From positions 1 to 35,348 of the forward strand of contig NZ_BOOW01000062.1 of assembly GCF_016863435.1 (NCBI RefSeq): a stretch of 35,348 nucleotides of DNA. Reading direction: 5' to 3'. Shown here one piece after another: positions 16,004-25,137 of this stretch. The notes below the pieces were generated by a model, which was not told where the DNA came from, searched no databases, and saw only the letters and a program-made list of their open reading frames with translations. The translations under genes were made by a program, and so were the position numbers. The DNA comes from Sinosporangium siamense (GTDB lineage Bacteria; Actinomycetota; Actinomycetes; Streptosporangiales; Streptosporangiaceae). Position 1 is the first letter of the stretch. Each line of letters opens with the position of its first letter.

Positions 16004-16645
16004 TCACCGGCACCGCATAGGGACGGCGGACCGTACGGCAGGAGCCTGCCCTACGGGTAGCGTCGTGCGCGCGGAGACGGCGACCACATGGGTGATGGAG
16101 TGCGGGAAGTCGCCCTGCGCCAGCCGGGCCGGATGGGTGAGGAGCTCGCGGCGGGGCGGCGGCGGATAGCCGGTGCGCACGTTCGGGTCGCGGGCGAAGA
16201 ACGGCAGCGTGTGCTGCATCGCCTCGGTGTGTGAGGCTCCTGCCTGCCGGGACCGGTCGTAGTGGTCCATGGCGTGCGGGTGCAGCCCACGCAGCCGTCC
16301 CTCGCATCGCAATCTGGCCTGCTCAGCCTCGGGAACCGCAGCGGCGTACGGCGTGGCGACCGACCATACGCTCAGCACTTGAGGCACATCGGCTCTGGCG
16401 AGCCACCGCTGGTCGAAAGCCGACCGCCACCGCCTCTGCGCAGCTTGATCGACGGCATGGCGCCGCTGAGCGTGTTCGGCCTGGGCCGCCTGCTCGCGAT
16501 CGCTGCGCTCCAGCAGACGCTGAGTCCTGGCTTGGACGAGGAGTTGAGTGGCAACGGCACCAACCGAGGCGAGGTGTACGGCCTGTTCAACGCCCTGGCC
16601 GACGGCCTCACGCAGAGGGTCGAAGTGCTGAGGTGTGGGTTCCAT
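16004..16645 (-). CDS. Hypothetical protein of the mobile module
   Basis: The ATG at 16645 is chosen because GAGGAA lies 8-9 nt upstream; the frame is open to 16708. This gives 213 aa. The protein is helical and Gln/Arg/Ala rich, with QRLLERSDREQAAQAEHAQRRHAVDQAAQRRW as a probable coiled coil. A C-terminal half contains DHYDRSRQAGASHTEAMQHTLPFFARDP. I recognise no family. It overlaps the 3' end of the primase gene by 38 nt and is the last gene of a leftward operon. It faces the membrane-protein gene tail to tail with no gap. Confidence 0.7.
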   Translation of the reverse strand: MEPTPQHFDPLREAVGQGVEQAVHLASVGAVATQLLVQARTQRLLERSDREQAAQAEHAQRRHAVDQAAQRRWRSAFDQRWLARADVPQVLSVWSVATPYAAAVPEAEQARLRCEGRLRGLHPHAMDHYDRSRQAGASHTEAMQHTLPFFARDPNVRTGYPPPPRRELLTHPARLAQGDFPHSITHVVAVSARTTLPVGQAPAVRSAVPMRCR

Positions 16646-17615
16646 GGCTTGCTCTTCCTCGCAGCACGGGTACGGCGGCAACCGCCTCGTGGACGGCCTC
16701 GGTGACAACCGTGTGATCTAGATCCAGGTAGCGGGCGATCCGGCCGACCTGGCGCGCCACATCGTGGGGCGCCAGTCCGCAGACGACGCCGGCCGCTCGG
16801 CGGAGTGCCGCCAGGCGGGTTTCGGGAAAGCTCAGGTCGGAGCCGGTCAGCACCACATCGAGCGCCAGGTCGGCCAGAGGACGCCCGCGATTGAGGAGGA
16901 TCCCGGCCAAGTGCGCATCGCCGTACTGCTGCCGTGTGGAGGCGGGGTCGTGCCCCTCGGGCATGGTGACCGCGTCAATGGCCAGTGCTGCCGGTCGCAG
17001 CACCGGGTAGGCGCGTGCCATACCCATGATGCCGGCCTGGTCGCCGTCGAAGGCGATGAGGATCCGCGCTCTGCCCAATGCGGTGAGGGATTCGGCTTGC
17101 CGGGCGCTGACCCGGGCACCGAGGCAGGCGATCCCGGCGAATCGGCCGGGAGCGGCCAGGCTGACGGCCAGCGCGTCCAGCGGACCCTCCACAAGGACCG
17201 GCAGCGTTGTCCTGGTCACCATGTGAAGCCCAAATAGCAGGTCTTTGCAGGAACGGCCGGTGGTGGTCGGGCTGGCGAGATAGCGCGGTTCCTGGTTGAC
17301 GGCATGTCCGATGAAGGCCCGGACAGTGCCGTACGAGGAGCGCAACGGGAACATGATCCGGTCACGGAAGGCATCGATCAGAGTGCCGCGGCCTGAACGC
17401 CGGGCAAGACCGGCATCGAGCACGGCCCTGCCCGAGTACCCAAGGGCGCGTAGATGGTTGGTGAGTCCGCACCAGGAGGCAGGCGCGTAGCCGATGCCCC
17501 ACCGCTGAACTACCTCGACGCTGAAGCCTCTACCGGCCAGATAGCGAGGCACCCAGCTTCCGGGCACCTGGGACAGAAAGAACCGCTCGGCCTCGCGGAG
17601 AATTCCGGTGTGCAT
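16608..17615 (-). CDS. DnaG-like primase with Toprim domain
   Basis: This 335-aa protein has the DnaG catalytic-core start (ERFFLSQVPGSWVPRYLAGRGFSVEVVQRWGIGYAP). The Toprim domain follows, with the acidic signature VEGPLDALAV (about 145-155) and AFDGDQAG (about 190). Both the zinc-binding N-terminus and a helicase-binding C-terminus are missing, so it resembles plasmid-encoded minimal primases acting on transferred or replicating single strands. It begins 3 nt after the DUF2637 gene stop and is co-transcribed with it. Confidence 0.85.
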   Translation of the reverse strand: MHTGILREAERFFLSQVPGSWVPRYLAGRGFSVEVVQRWGIGYAPASWCGLTNHLRALGYSGRAVLDAGLARRSGRGTLIDAFRDRIMFPLRSSYGTVRAFIGHAVNQEPRYLASPTTTGRSCKDLLFGLHMVTRTTLPVLVEGPLDALAVSLAAPGRFAGIACLGARVSARQAESLTALGRARILIAFDGDQAGIMGMARAYPVLRPAALAIDAVTMPEGHDPASTRQQYGDAHLAGILLNRGRPLADLALDVVLTGSDLSFPETRLAALRRAAGVVCGLAPHDVARQVGRIARYLDLDHTVVTEAVHEAVAAVPVLRGRASHGTHTSALRPSA

Positions 17616-17618
17616 GGT

Positions 17619-18458
17619 TCACGCCGCTTCCCGCCGCAGTCCTACGGCAGAGGCCAGCCAGCGCAACCGCTCGTTGGCGATCCGATAGCCCTGCGCCCGC
17701 AGCTGGGCCGCAAGGTCCATCTGGCTCAGCCGTACGCCCGACTGCTCGGCCTCGGCCAGGATGGCCTGCGCGGCGTGCACCAGCTGCTCGCCGCGGTCCT
17801 GGGTCGGCGCGTCGCCGGAGAAGGCCGCCTCGGCCGCCTGCAGCCGCAGCGCGATCCGCTCCGACAGCGGTGCCCGCCAGCGCCACATCCACCGCCCGTG
17901 GATCTCCTGGAGCCGTGCCACCTCCCGCAGGTGCAGGTGCTCCAGGTGCAGGCCCCGCGAGTAGGCGGTCACATCCCACAGGATCATCCGCCGCCACAGC
18001 GTCAGGCTCGACCACGGCGACAGCAGCCACCGGGCGAGCGGCACCCGCTGGCGGCGCGTCTGCACGGTCAGGCCGACCCAGCGGCGGATCAGGTGCCGCA
18101 CACCCTCCAGGACGGTGACGAACAGCACCGGCATCGCCGCGTGCATCACCATCGCCCCGGTGTGGCCGTGAGCGGCCGCGGCGTTGAGGGCGACCGTGGC
18201 GCCCACGAAGCACCAGGCGACCCAGCGCAGCACGGGCCAGGCCATGTCGGTGTACTCCAGCAGCAGGTCCCAGGCCAGCAGCGCGAGAATGCCCAGGTTG
18301 ATGCCGACGGGAACGATCCAGGCCAGAGCACCGAACCATGGGACGGCGAGGTCGCGGACGGTGCCGAACGAGCCGATCCCGCCCAGTACGGCAAGGCCGG
18401 CCACCAGCGGCGCCACGATCGAGGAGGCGACGACGACTGGCCGGCGCGCGGGATTCAC
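17619..18458 (-). CDS. DUF2637 membrane protein (plasmid Spd-like)
   Basis: The GTG start at 18458 overlaps the upstream TGA as GTGA; the frame is open further upstream but only across another gene. The protein has 279 aa. Four hydrophobic helices lie in the first half (SSIVAPLVAGLAVLGGIGS, AWIVPVGINLGILALLAW, VLRWVAWCFVGATVALNAAA, MVMHAAMPVLFVTVLEGV), the DUF2637 arrangement. A basic tail follows, with a terminal segment (QMDLAAQLRAQGYRIANERLRWLASAVG) like a small winged helix. Such proteins are frequent on actinomycete plasmids and integrative elements and are often grouped with spread (Spd) functions. The exact role is not known. Confidence 0.82.
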   Translation of the reverse strand: MNPARRPVVVASSIVAPLVAGLAVLGGIGSFGTVRDLAVPWFGALAWIVPVGINLGILALLAWDLLLEYTDMAWPVLRWVAWCFVGATVALNAAAAHGHTGAMVMHAAMPVLFVTVLEGVRHLIRRWVGLTVQTRRQRVPLARWLLSPWSSLTLWRRMILWDVTAYSRGLHLEHLHLREVARLQEIHGRWMWRWRAPLSERIALRLQAAEAAFSGDAPTQDRGEQLVHAAQAILAEAEQSGVRLSQMDLAAQLRAQGYRIANERLRWLASAVGLRREAA

Positions 18459-18733
18459 CGGAGGTGCCCGTCGATGAGGCGCTGTACGGCGTGGGCCAGG
18501 TTGTCGTCGTCGGCGGGGACGAGGATCAGGCCGTGCTGGGTGATGTAGGCGTAGACGCCGTCCGCGCCTCCGCAGTACACGGTCTGGCCGCCGCTTTTGA
18601 GGGACCAGCGTCCGTGGCGGTGCCGTACCAGTGTGGAGGGGTGCCCCTGCTGCTGCAGGGCGTGCCTCAGCATGGCGAGGCGCTGGTGGCGGGTCTCTTC
18701 TTCGCATGCGAGACGGTGTGCGCAGATGGACAT
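18455..18733 (-). CDS. Small hypothetical protein, first gene of the primase operon
   Basis: This 92-aa protein contains HGRWSLKSGGQTVYCGGADGVYAYITQHGLILVPADDDNL, a likely small beta-rich fold. I recognise no named family. Its stop overlaps the DUF2637 start (GTGA), and it follows a good leftward promoter. A short histidine/cysteine-containing N-terminus (MSICAHRLACEEETRHQRL) may be a helix. Confidence 0.7.
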   Translation of the reverse strand: MSICAHRLACEEETRHQRLAMLRHALQQQGHPSTLVRHRHGRWSLKSGGQTVYCGGADGVYAYITQHGLILVPADDDNLAHAVQRLIDGHLR

Positions 18734-18800
18734 AGGTGAGCTCCGCTTGGTTCGGTCGTCGGCGCGGGACGGTGTCGGCCATCAACTGAAGTTGATATTG

Positions 18801-18838
18801 TTGCGACAGGATAAACACGGAAAGTTATGGTCTGTCAA
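18801..18838. promoter_or_regulatory. Overlapping divergent promoters between the primase operon and the regulator
   Basis: Leftward: TTGACA (18838-18833) with TATCCT (18813-18808) at 19 bp, or TTTATC at 17 bp. Rightward: TTGCGA (18801-18806), 19 bp, TATGGT (18826-18831). The two overlap, so the regulator encoded at 18884 could control both. The region is distinctly AT-rich against its surroundings. Confidence 0.6.
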
Positions 18839-18883
18839 CTATGAGTGATGAATCTTGGTCTTGGTTGTCTGAAGTTGACGGCG

Positions 18884-19312
18884 ATGGCTGACGACGGGGC
18901 CGTCGCCGTGCGCTCGCTGGCCGAGAAGGTCGAGTGGCTCATCCAGCACCGCTGGCCGCAGGGAAGCCCGCGCCCGGGCAACAACGTGGGGATCGCGACG
19001 CAGATCAGTGCTGCCACCGGTGAGGAGATCTCCTCCACCACGGTGTGGAAGCTGCGCACTGGCCGCTCCGACAATCCGCAGTTCAAAACGCTCAAGGCGC
19101 TGGCGGCGTTCTTCAGTGTGCCGGTGGGTTACTTCGGCGACGAGGAGGAGGCCGAGCAGGTGGGCGATGCCGTGGCCGCGGACTCCGCCATCGCGGGTAA
19201 GGCGCTCAACCGCGATGCGCTTCGGGCGCTGGTTGAGATGTCGGATGACGCTCGCCGACTTGTGGCCGACTTCATCGTCAGCGCGGCGCGCCTGGAAAAG
19301 GGGCGCGACTGA
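18884..19312 (+). CDS. EspR/XRE-like helix-turn-helix regulator
   Basis: The 142-aa reading from ATG 18884 begins with the usual SLAEKVEWLIQHRWP. In-frame GTG and ATG at 18845 and 18848 are possible alternatives. The HTH region NNVGIATQISAATGEEISSTTVWKLRTGRSDNPQFKTLKALAAFFSVPVGYF matches the actinobacterial EspR-like family, in which the last helices (about 95-140) form a dimer. It is divergent from the primase operon and shares overlapping promoters with it, so it is probably the element's local repressor. Confidence 0.88.
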   Translation: MADDGAVAVRSLAEKVEWLIQHRWPQGSPRPGNNVGIATQISAATGEEISSTTVWKLRTGRSDNPQFKTLKALAAFFSVPVGYFGDEEEAEQVGDAVAADSAIAGKALNRDALRALVEMSDDARRLVADFIVSAARLEKGRD

Positions 19313-19371
19313 GGTCCGCCAAGGGTGGGGCCACTCAGCGTAGGAGAGTTCGGCGGACTGAGCCGCCCATT

Positions 19372-19575
19372 GTGGCCGACCGTGAGGCGCACGATGGCCC
19401 TACGCTTGGACGTATCACTGTTTCGGTGGATCAGAGGAATGTGCTCACTTCACTGGGGCATGCTGGTGGGCGGCCACTGACGGCACATGCGGAGCTGGGG
19501 GTGTGCCGAGCCTGCGATTGCACCGAGTTCGAACAGCCCCCGCAGCATCGCCGCACACGTGACCACTCATTCTGA
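19372..19575 (+). CDS. Possible small Cys-rich protein
   Basis: This is a 67-codon frame from GTG. The C-terminal segment GVCRACDCTEFEQPPQHRRTRDHSF has closely spaced cysteines and resembles short actinobacterial zinc-ribbon-like tails, but no ribosome binding site is evident and codon bias is mixed. It may be a remnant cut by the IS110 insertion just downstream. Otherwise 19313-19602 holds nothing I can name. Confidence 0.3.
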   Translation: MADREAHDGPTLGRITVSVDQRNVLTSLGHAGGRPLTAHAELGVCRACDCTEFEQPPQHRRTRDHSF

Positions 19576-19608
19576 GCAGCATGACCCTCATTGTGCGCCG
19601 CGGCTCCT

Positions 19609-19855
19609 AATCAGTCGGGAAGTTAGCCATCCGGCAGACTTCGGAGTTGGTAGCCGCCCGGCAGGTGAGCACTCGTGGTTCCTGGACGTTGAGTCCTGCT
19701 GAAAGACCGTGCCCCTGCCGGGCTGGCCGGGAGAGTTGATCGCTGATGGGATGTCGTGCCCACCGCCAGTGGTGGTGTGAGCACTGCTTGATTAGGTCGC
19801 CGATGGTTCTCCCGCAGGCTGCTGAAGGTGATCGGCTTTGAGAGCGGGAGGACCG
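19609..19855 (+). ncRNA. Candidate bridge-RNA region of the IS110 element
   Basis: About 250 bp upstream of the recombinase carry no gene but several inverted repeats, such as the complementary segments GCCCGGCAGG and CCTGCCGGGC (around 19656 and 19712). IS110-group elements encode a structured bridge RNA in this position, which pairs with donor and target DNA. Exact ends and loops were not folded. Confidence 0.45.
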
Positions 19856-21076
19856 TTGCGACTGTTCGTCGGGGATGACTGGGCTGAGGACCATCACGAT
19901 GTGGAGGTGATGGACGGCAACGGGCGCCGGTTGGCCAACGCCCGGTTGCCGGAGGGCGCGGCGGGGATGGCCCGGCTGCACGCGCTGGTGGGCGAGGCTG
20001 CCGGGGACGACGACGAGGTCGAGGTGCTGATCGGGATCGAGACCGACCGCGGCCCGTGGGTACGGGCCTTGGTCGCGGCCGGGTATGCGGTGTTCGCGGT
20101 GAACCCGCTGCAAGCCGCCCGGTTCCGGGACCGGCTGGGGGTCTCGGGTGCCAAGAGCGACGCCGGTGACGCGCACGTGCTGGCGGATATGGTCCGCACG
20201 CACGCCCATGAGCTGCGGCCGGTGGCCGGCGACTCGCCGCAGGCCGAGGCCGTCAAGGTCGTGACCCGCACCCATAAGACCCTGATCTGGGAACGAACCC
20301 GTCACACCCAGCGGCTGCGGCACGCGCTGCGGGACTACTTCCCCGCCGCGCTGGCCGCGTTCGGCGACCTCGACGCCACCGACGCTCTGACCCTGCTGGC
20401 CAAGGCCCCGACCCCGCGGGCGGCGGCCCGGCTGACGCTCGCCCAGATCAGCGCCGCGCTGAAGAAGGCCCGACGCAGGAACGTCCAGGACAAGGCCTCC
20501 GCGATCCAGGCCGAGCTGCGTGCCGAGCACCTCGGCCAACCCGAGATCGTGACCGCCGCTTACGCCTCCTCGGTCCAGGCGCTGATCGCGGTCCTGACCG
20601 TCCTGAACGAGCAGATCAAGACCCTGCAAGGGCAGGTCGAGGCCCATTTTGGGGCGCACCCGGCCGCTGAGATCATCCTGTCCCAGCCCGGGCTGGGGCA
20701 GGTTCTCGGCGCTCGGGTGCTCGCCGAGTTCGGAGACGACCCCGACCGCTACGCCAGCGCCAAGGCCCGCAGGAACTACGCCGGCACCTCCCCCATCACC
20801 AGGGCCTCCGGCAAGAAGAAGACCGCCCTGGCCCGGTTCATCCACAACGACCGGCTCATCGACGCCCTCCTCACCCAGGCATACGCCGCCCTGACCTGCT
20901 CGCCCGGAGCACGCGCCTACTACGACCGCCAACGAGCCCGCAGCAGTGGCCACAATGCCGCTCTCCGTCAACTCGCCAACCGCCTGGTCGGCATCCTCCA
21001 TGGATGCCTCAAAACCGGCACCCTCTACGACGAGACGACAGCTTGGTCGCATCACGCCGAGAACGTCGCAGCTTGA
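19856..21076 (+). CDS. IS110-family DEDD recombinase (transposase)
   Basis: The TTG at 19856 is chosen because GGGAGGA lies 3-4 nt upstream; an in-frame TTG at 19838 lacks such a site. The protein has 406 aa. The N-terminal RuvC-like domain shows FVGDDWAEDHHDVEVMD, the Glu/Asp of VLIGIETDRGPW and KSDAGDAHVLADMVR. The C-terminal Tnp domain has LSQPGLGQVLGARVLAEFGDDPDRY, ARRNYAGTSPITRASG and the family's NRLVGILHGCL end. Length and motif order are normal and the gene looks intact, so the element may be active. Confidence 0.93.
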   Translation: MRLFVGDDWAEDHHDVEVMDGNGRRLANARLPEGAAGMARLHALVGEAAGDDDEVEVLIGIETDRGPWVRALVAAGYAVFAVNPLQAARFRDRLGVSGAKSDAGDAHVLADMVRTHAHELRPVAGDSPQAEAVKVVTRTHKTLIWERTRHTQRLRHALRDYFPAALAAFGDLDATDALTLLAKAPTPRAAARLTLAQISAALKKARRRNVQDKASAIQAELRAEHLGQPEIVTAAYASSVQALIAVLTVLNEQIKTLQGQVEAHFGAHPAAEIILSQPGLGQVLGARVLAEFGDDPDRYASAKARRNYAGTSPITRASGKKKTALARFIHNDRLIDALLTQAYAALTCSPGARAYYDRQRARSSGHNAALRQLANRLVGILHGCLKTGTLYDETTAWSHHAENVAA

Positions 21077-21099
21077 CATCTAAGCTCCTGGGATGTCTT

Positions 21100-22161
21100 T
21101 CAGGCTTGCAAGGGGCTTCCGGAGCAGATCATCTCGCGGATCCACCTCTTGACGGACGGCCATTCATCGCCCAGCGCGAATCTCGCGTAGGTCACACCGT
21201 CGAACCAGTTCGCGCCCTCGCCGAGCGAGCGCAGGCTGTGGCGCACGCCGTTGGCCGCCACCCAACGCGGCCATGTGTGCTCATACTCTTCTCGAGGGGC
21301 CGCGAGCCGCACGGCCCAACGCTCGCCGAGCCGCTCCCACGCATATCGCATGTCCTCCCACAGCTCCGCGTCGAGCGGCATGCCCTCATGCGCCGTTCGG
21401 ACGGCGTGTCCGAGAGGCGTCGCGCCGAGATCGAAACGCTCGACGAGAGAACCGGCCAATCGGAGCAGGACCGCCCGCCGAGTCTCCTCAGGCGCCGATC
21501 GCAGCCTCGCGTCGAGATCCGGCTCGTGATGCCACAGGCCGATCGGCGGGTCCTGCTCGGTGATCGGCTGATCGACCACCGCTACCTGACGGGGCCGGTC
21601 GAACCAGTCCTCCGGCAGGCGCGCACCGGTTCGCATCTCGACGATCGCCATCGCCGTCGCCCTCTGACGCGGCCAGGGAGCCTCGGCGGCCTCCCTCAGC
21701 AGCGCCGCCTCTTCCGCCAGCGCGCCCGGGTCGGTGCCGTGCAGCATCTCGTGGTGGAACTCGGGAAGCCTGGCAAGCCATTGCCCGTGGGCCGCATAGT
21801 CCAGGTCCCGCCTGCTGGTCACGTTCCACGACACGTGCCACACCTGCGCGTTGTGGCTGAGCCAGGCCATGACCTGCTCTCTGCCCGCGTAGCTGAACCC
21901 GCTGGGCTCGACCAGCATGGTCGCAGGACCCGCCTGCCCCAGGTATGCGGCGATGAAGTCCATGGAGTGGGCCGCTTCGTCGAACTCCTCGTCGGACTCC
22001 ACCAGCACGGGATGTCCGCCGCCGATCAGCCGCGACGCGGCCTCGGGGAAGGAGACCGGTTGCCCCAGCGGGAGGATCACCGTCCAGGCCAACGCCGCCC
22101 CGAAAGGCGACGTTCCGCGGATGAGCTCTTCGTAGTAGGCGACGGTGTCGCGGAGGTTCAT
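21100..22161 (-). CDS. DUF6461-like protein of unknown function
   Basis: The protein has 353 aa from ATG 22161 (a GTG at 22167 is possible). The first half has the pattern of a DUF6461-like domain: AWTVILPLGQPVSFPEAASRLIGG, then PATMLVEPSGFSYAGREQVMAWLSHNAQVWHVSWNV and an aromatic-rich strand (HGQWLARLPEFHHEMLHG). The second half is helical and Ala/Arg/Glu rich, with tandem-helix character. Members occur in multiple copies in actinomycete genomes beside toxin or mobile loci, but no activity is established. It has no partner in an operon here and converges on the IS110 element. Confidence 0.65.
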   Translation of the reverse strand: MNLRDTVAYYEELIRGTSPFGAALAWTVILPLGQPVSFPEAASRLIGGGHPVLVESDEEFDEAAHSMDFIAAYLGQAGPATMLVEPSGFSYAGREQVMAWLSHNAQVWHVSWNVTSRRDLDYAAHGQWLARLPEFHHEMLHGTDPGALAEEAALLREAAEAPWPRQRATAMAIVEMRTGARLPEDWFDRPRQVAVVDQPITEQDPPIGLWHHEPDLDARLRSAPEETRRAVLLRLAGSLVERFDLGATPLGHAVRTAHEGMPLDAELWEDMRYAWERLGERWAVRLAAPREEYEHTWPRWVAANGVRHSLRSLGEGANWFDGVTYARFALGDEWPSVKRWIREMICSGSPLQA

Positions 22162-22251
22162 GTGCACGAGCCAATCGGTTGTGGAAAGAGCGCTCCGTTT
22201 GCCGCACTGAAACGATAGGGCTCCAGGGCGGCAAACGGTCAGGAGGCGACT

Positions 22252-25020
22252 TCAGTGTCCTGTGTAGTAGCGGGAGGCCTTGTTGATGTGCCCCGGCCAG
22301 CAGTTGTTTTCCATTGACGGAAGCGGGTCGGGTTCACCGGAGAATCTGTTGAAGAAAACGTCTTCGAGTAGGATCCGATCGTTGTTGAAGAGGCGCCGCA
22401 GCAGGTTTCCCGCAGTGCTGTTGGGTGGCTTCGGCATGGCACAGACAGACAGGTCTCCGTCTTGGTCGCCGTCGACCGTCCGGTTTCCTGCGGATGCGAA
22501 CGGGTACTCGTCGCAGTCTTGGCTGTTTATTCCGTAGTTAGGCCACAGGCTATGGCATCTCGTGCCCGAGCGTCCTCGGCTGTTATCTTGCCGCGGCTCT
22601 CCCACACGCCACAGGTAGAGGTCCTTTGACGGTCGGCCGGTGCCGTTGACCGCGCAACCCGGAATTTTCTTGTTCGGGTTCTTCGGGAATGTGTCTGCCT
22701 TGTCGTAGCAGGCCTTCCAATAGTGAATATAGGCTTCATCGTATTGTGCGCCCATCCGCCACTGGATGGAGGGCGTCACCGGGAGAATGCAGCCGCCGGT
22801 GGTACGGGTTATCTTGGAGTCGGCACTGTCGCATCTGACCACAGCATTCTGGTCAGTCGCACCGTATGTCCACCTTACCCTTTCCCCATCCTCCTGGTAG
22901 GTGATCTTCGCATACTGACCGAAAATGCACTCGGAGATTTTCTCTGCGTTCGCGACGGTTTCCTTGGCGCGGTTCTTGCGCGTCGCCGGCGCGTCGCCGG
23001 GGTCTGCGCGGAACCGGAAGGTGGCAACGTGCGCCAACTTCGGGTCGTACGGATCGTAAAGGGCATCCCAGTCGCGCACCCGTTTGGAGACGTGGTTCTT
23101 CTGGCCCCCGCTCGTAACATTCTTGCAGGCGGTCTGGCCGCTGGCGGGGGCCATGCCCACGGTGAGCTCGACCTCATCCAGTCTGTCGTACGGGTCGGCG
23201 AAAGCCGACTCGGATGAAAGGTAAACGTCGTACCATACGTCGCGGGTCGTGGCCCCGCTGTCCAACCCCCTTCGCCCGGAGAAGGTCTTAGCGACGAACA
23301 GGAAGTCGGCCGACCACGCGGCCTTGGCGTCGTAGTCGTTCTGCGGCTGGTCGTCGTCGTCCGGTTGGAAGACCACCGCCGAACTACGGAAGCAGCCGCT
23401 GAACCTGTTCTTCATCAGGCCGTAGGTCCGCTTTCCTGCACCGTAGTCCTTCTTGCAGTCCTCCGGCTTGATGCGGTCGTAGGTGAACGAAGGGGCAGCG
23501 GCCCTGGCCGACGGCCCGGCGCCGAAGCCGACTGGAGTCGCGGAACTCCCGTCCATAAGGGCGAAGACCTCATCGGAGAGAAGTTCCCTGCCGTACACCC
23601 AGACCTCGTCCAAGGTGCCTGCCATCGCCGTTCCCAGGGTCATGTTGCCGGAGGCGTTCCAGGGGGTGAAGCCGAGGACCGCACTGCCGATGCTCTTGCC
23701 GTTGAGGTAGAGACTGGCATTGCGTGAGTCGTTTGTGTAGGTCGCGGCCAGGTGGAACCACTCGTCGACCGGCGGCTCGACAGCGGATCTCACCCCCTCG
23801 ACCGTCGCCCCCGGCGCATCGGCGTTGGTGAAGGTGAACACCAGTCCGTGCTCGGGGTCGTTGCCGAGCCGGAAGGGCGCCTGACTGGTGCCCCGCTGCT
23901 CCATGATGGTGTACGCGCCGTCCTTGTCGCTCAGACGCAGCCATGCGGCGACGCTGAAATCCGATCCGTCGGGCACAACGGCAGCGGCTGTCTGGGCGAA
24001 CGGCCCGATTCCCGTGAGGGTCGTCTTGGCGGTGACCGTCTGCCACGTCGACCAGGCGGACGCCTGACCGATGGCCGCCGCCCTTGTCCGCCAGCGGACC
24101 TTCCAACCGTCGGTCAACTCGCCGGCGGGGACGACGATCTCGCCGACGGTCCCCGAGGCGACGTCGTCCACCGAGCCGGTCCAGATCTGGCCGCTGCCTT
24201 GCCCCTGAGGTGCGGACGGGTCGTGCTCGATCTCGAACTCGGCCCGCAGGGGGTGACCACCGGGGTGGGTGACCACGGCCCGCAAGGTCGGTGTGAGCGT
24301 GGTGGTCGCCGTACCGTCGATCAGCGCCGAGGGGGTGATGGAGGAGTTGGTCACGGTGGGGTCTGGTGCGTCGGAGGTGAACGAATGCCAGTCGGACCAG
24401 GCGGAGGTCGCAATGGCAGACAGGGCGCGAGCCCGCCAGCGCAGCTTCCATCCGTCTCCCAGTTTGCCCTCGGGCACCGTGACGCTCGCCACTGCTCCCG
24501 AAGCGACTCCGTCGGCGGCGCCAGCCCATATCTGACCGGTGCCCTGCTCTGCGGGGGCGGCGGGGTCGTGCTCGACTTCGAACTCAGCCCGGAGGCTTCC
24601 TCCGACCGGGTCGCTTACCTGCGCCACAAGGGCAGGGGTGAGCGTATCGGTGACGATCGTCCCGTCCACCATCTGAGACGGGGTGACCTGGAGCGTTCCT
24701 ACAGCGGGTTCGGAGACCGGATCAGGCAGATCGACGGTCAGGGAGTGCCACTGAGACCATGGCGAACCCACAGTGGTGGCGACGTTGACCGCCCGAGCCC
24801 GCCAGCGCACCTTCCAACCGTCGGTCAACTCACCGGGCGCGACGGCGACACTGGCCTGGTTCCCGGAGGGGACGTTCTCGACGCCACCGGTCCAGATCTG
24901 GCCGCTGCCCTGCCCTGCGGGGGCGGCGGGGTCGTGCTCGACTTCGAACTCAGCCCGCAGCGCCTGCCCATTGGGATCGGTCACCGCGGCGAGCAGGCTC
25001 GGGGTCAGACTGGTCGTCAC
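22252..25020 (-). pseudogene. LamG / NucA-NucB nuclease-domain protein, 5'-truncated
   Basis: The 922-codon frame opens at GTG 25020 in the middle of a repeat unit, with no ribosome binding site and a TGA 16 codons upstream. No signal peptide is present, although such proteins are exported. Three tandem repeats of about 115 residues (LRAEFEVEHDP, GQIWTG, DGWKVRWRARA, W--WHS) are followed by a LamG domain at about residues 345-510. The C-terminus carries QDCDEYPFASAGNRTVDGDQDG, the NucA/NucB DNase signature, and ends normally. Intact relatives are long secreted nucleases that may act in DNA turnover or as polymorphic toxins. Here the 5' part seems to be lost. Confidence 0.75.
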
Positions 25021-25137
25021 CAGCCAGGGCAGGCCAACACGCCGCCGACCAGCTCAGACTCGACCCGCGCAGGGCTGGCGCCGACCCGGCTCAAGGGGGG
25101 CAGCAGTCTCACCAGTCGAGAACGCAACAACCCCGGT
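25021..25137. other. Junction between the truncated nuclease gene and the deacetylase operon
   Basis: No gene or clear terminator is seen. The break in the nuclease coding frame lies here, so this is a likely recombination junction. Confidence 0.3.

Larger units (their letters stand above)
19603..21089 (+). mobile_element. IS110-family insertion sequence
   Basis: The element is defined by one intact DEDD recombinase gene and long non-coding DNA at its left. IS110 elements have no terminal inverted repeats. The hexamer GCTCCT occurs at 19603-19608 and again at 21084-21089 and could be the shared core at the two junctions, giving about 1.49 kb; these ends are a guess. It separates the mobilisation module from the DUF6461-like gene. 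Confidence 0.6.
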
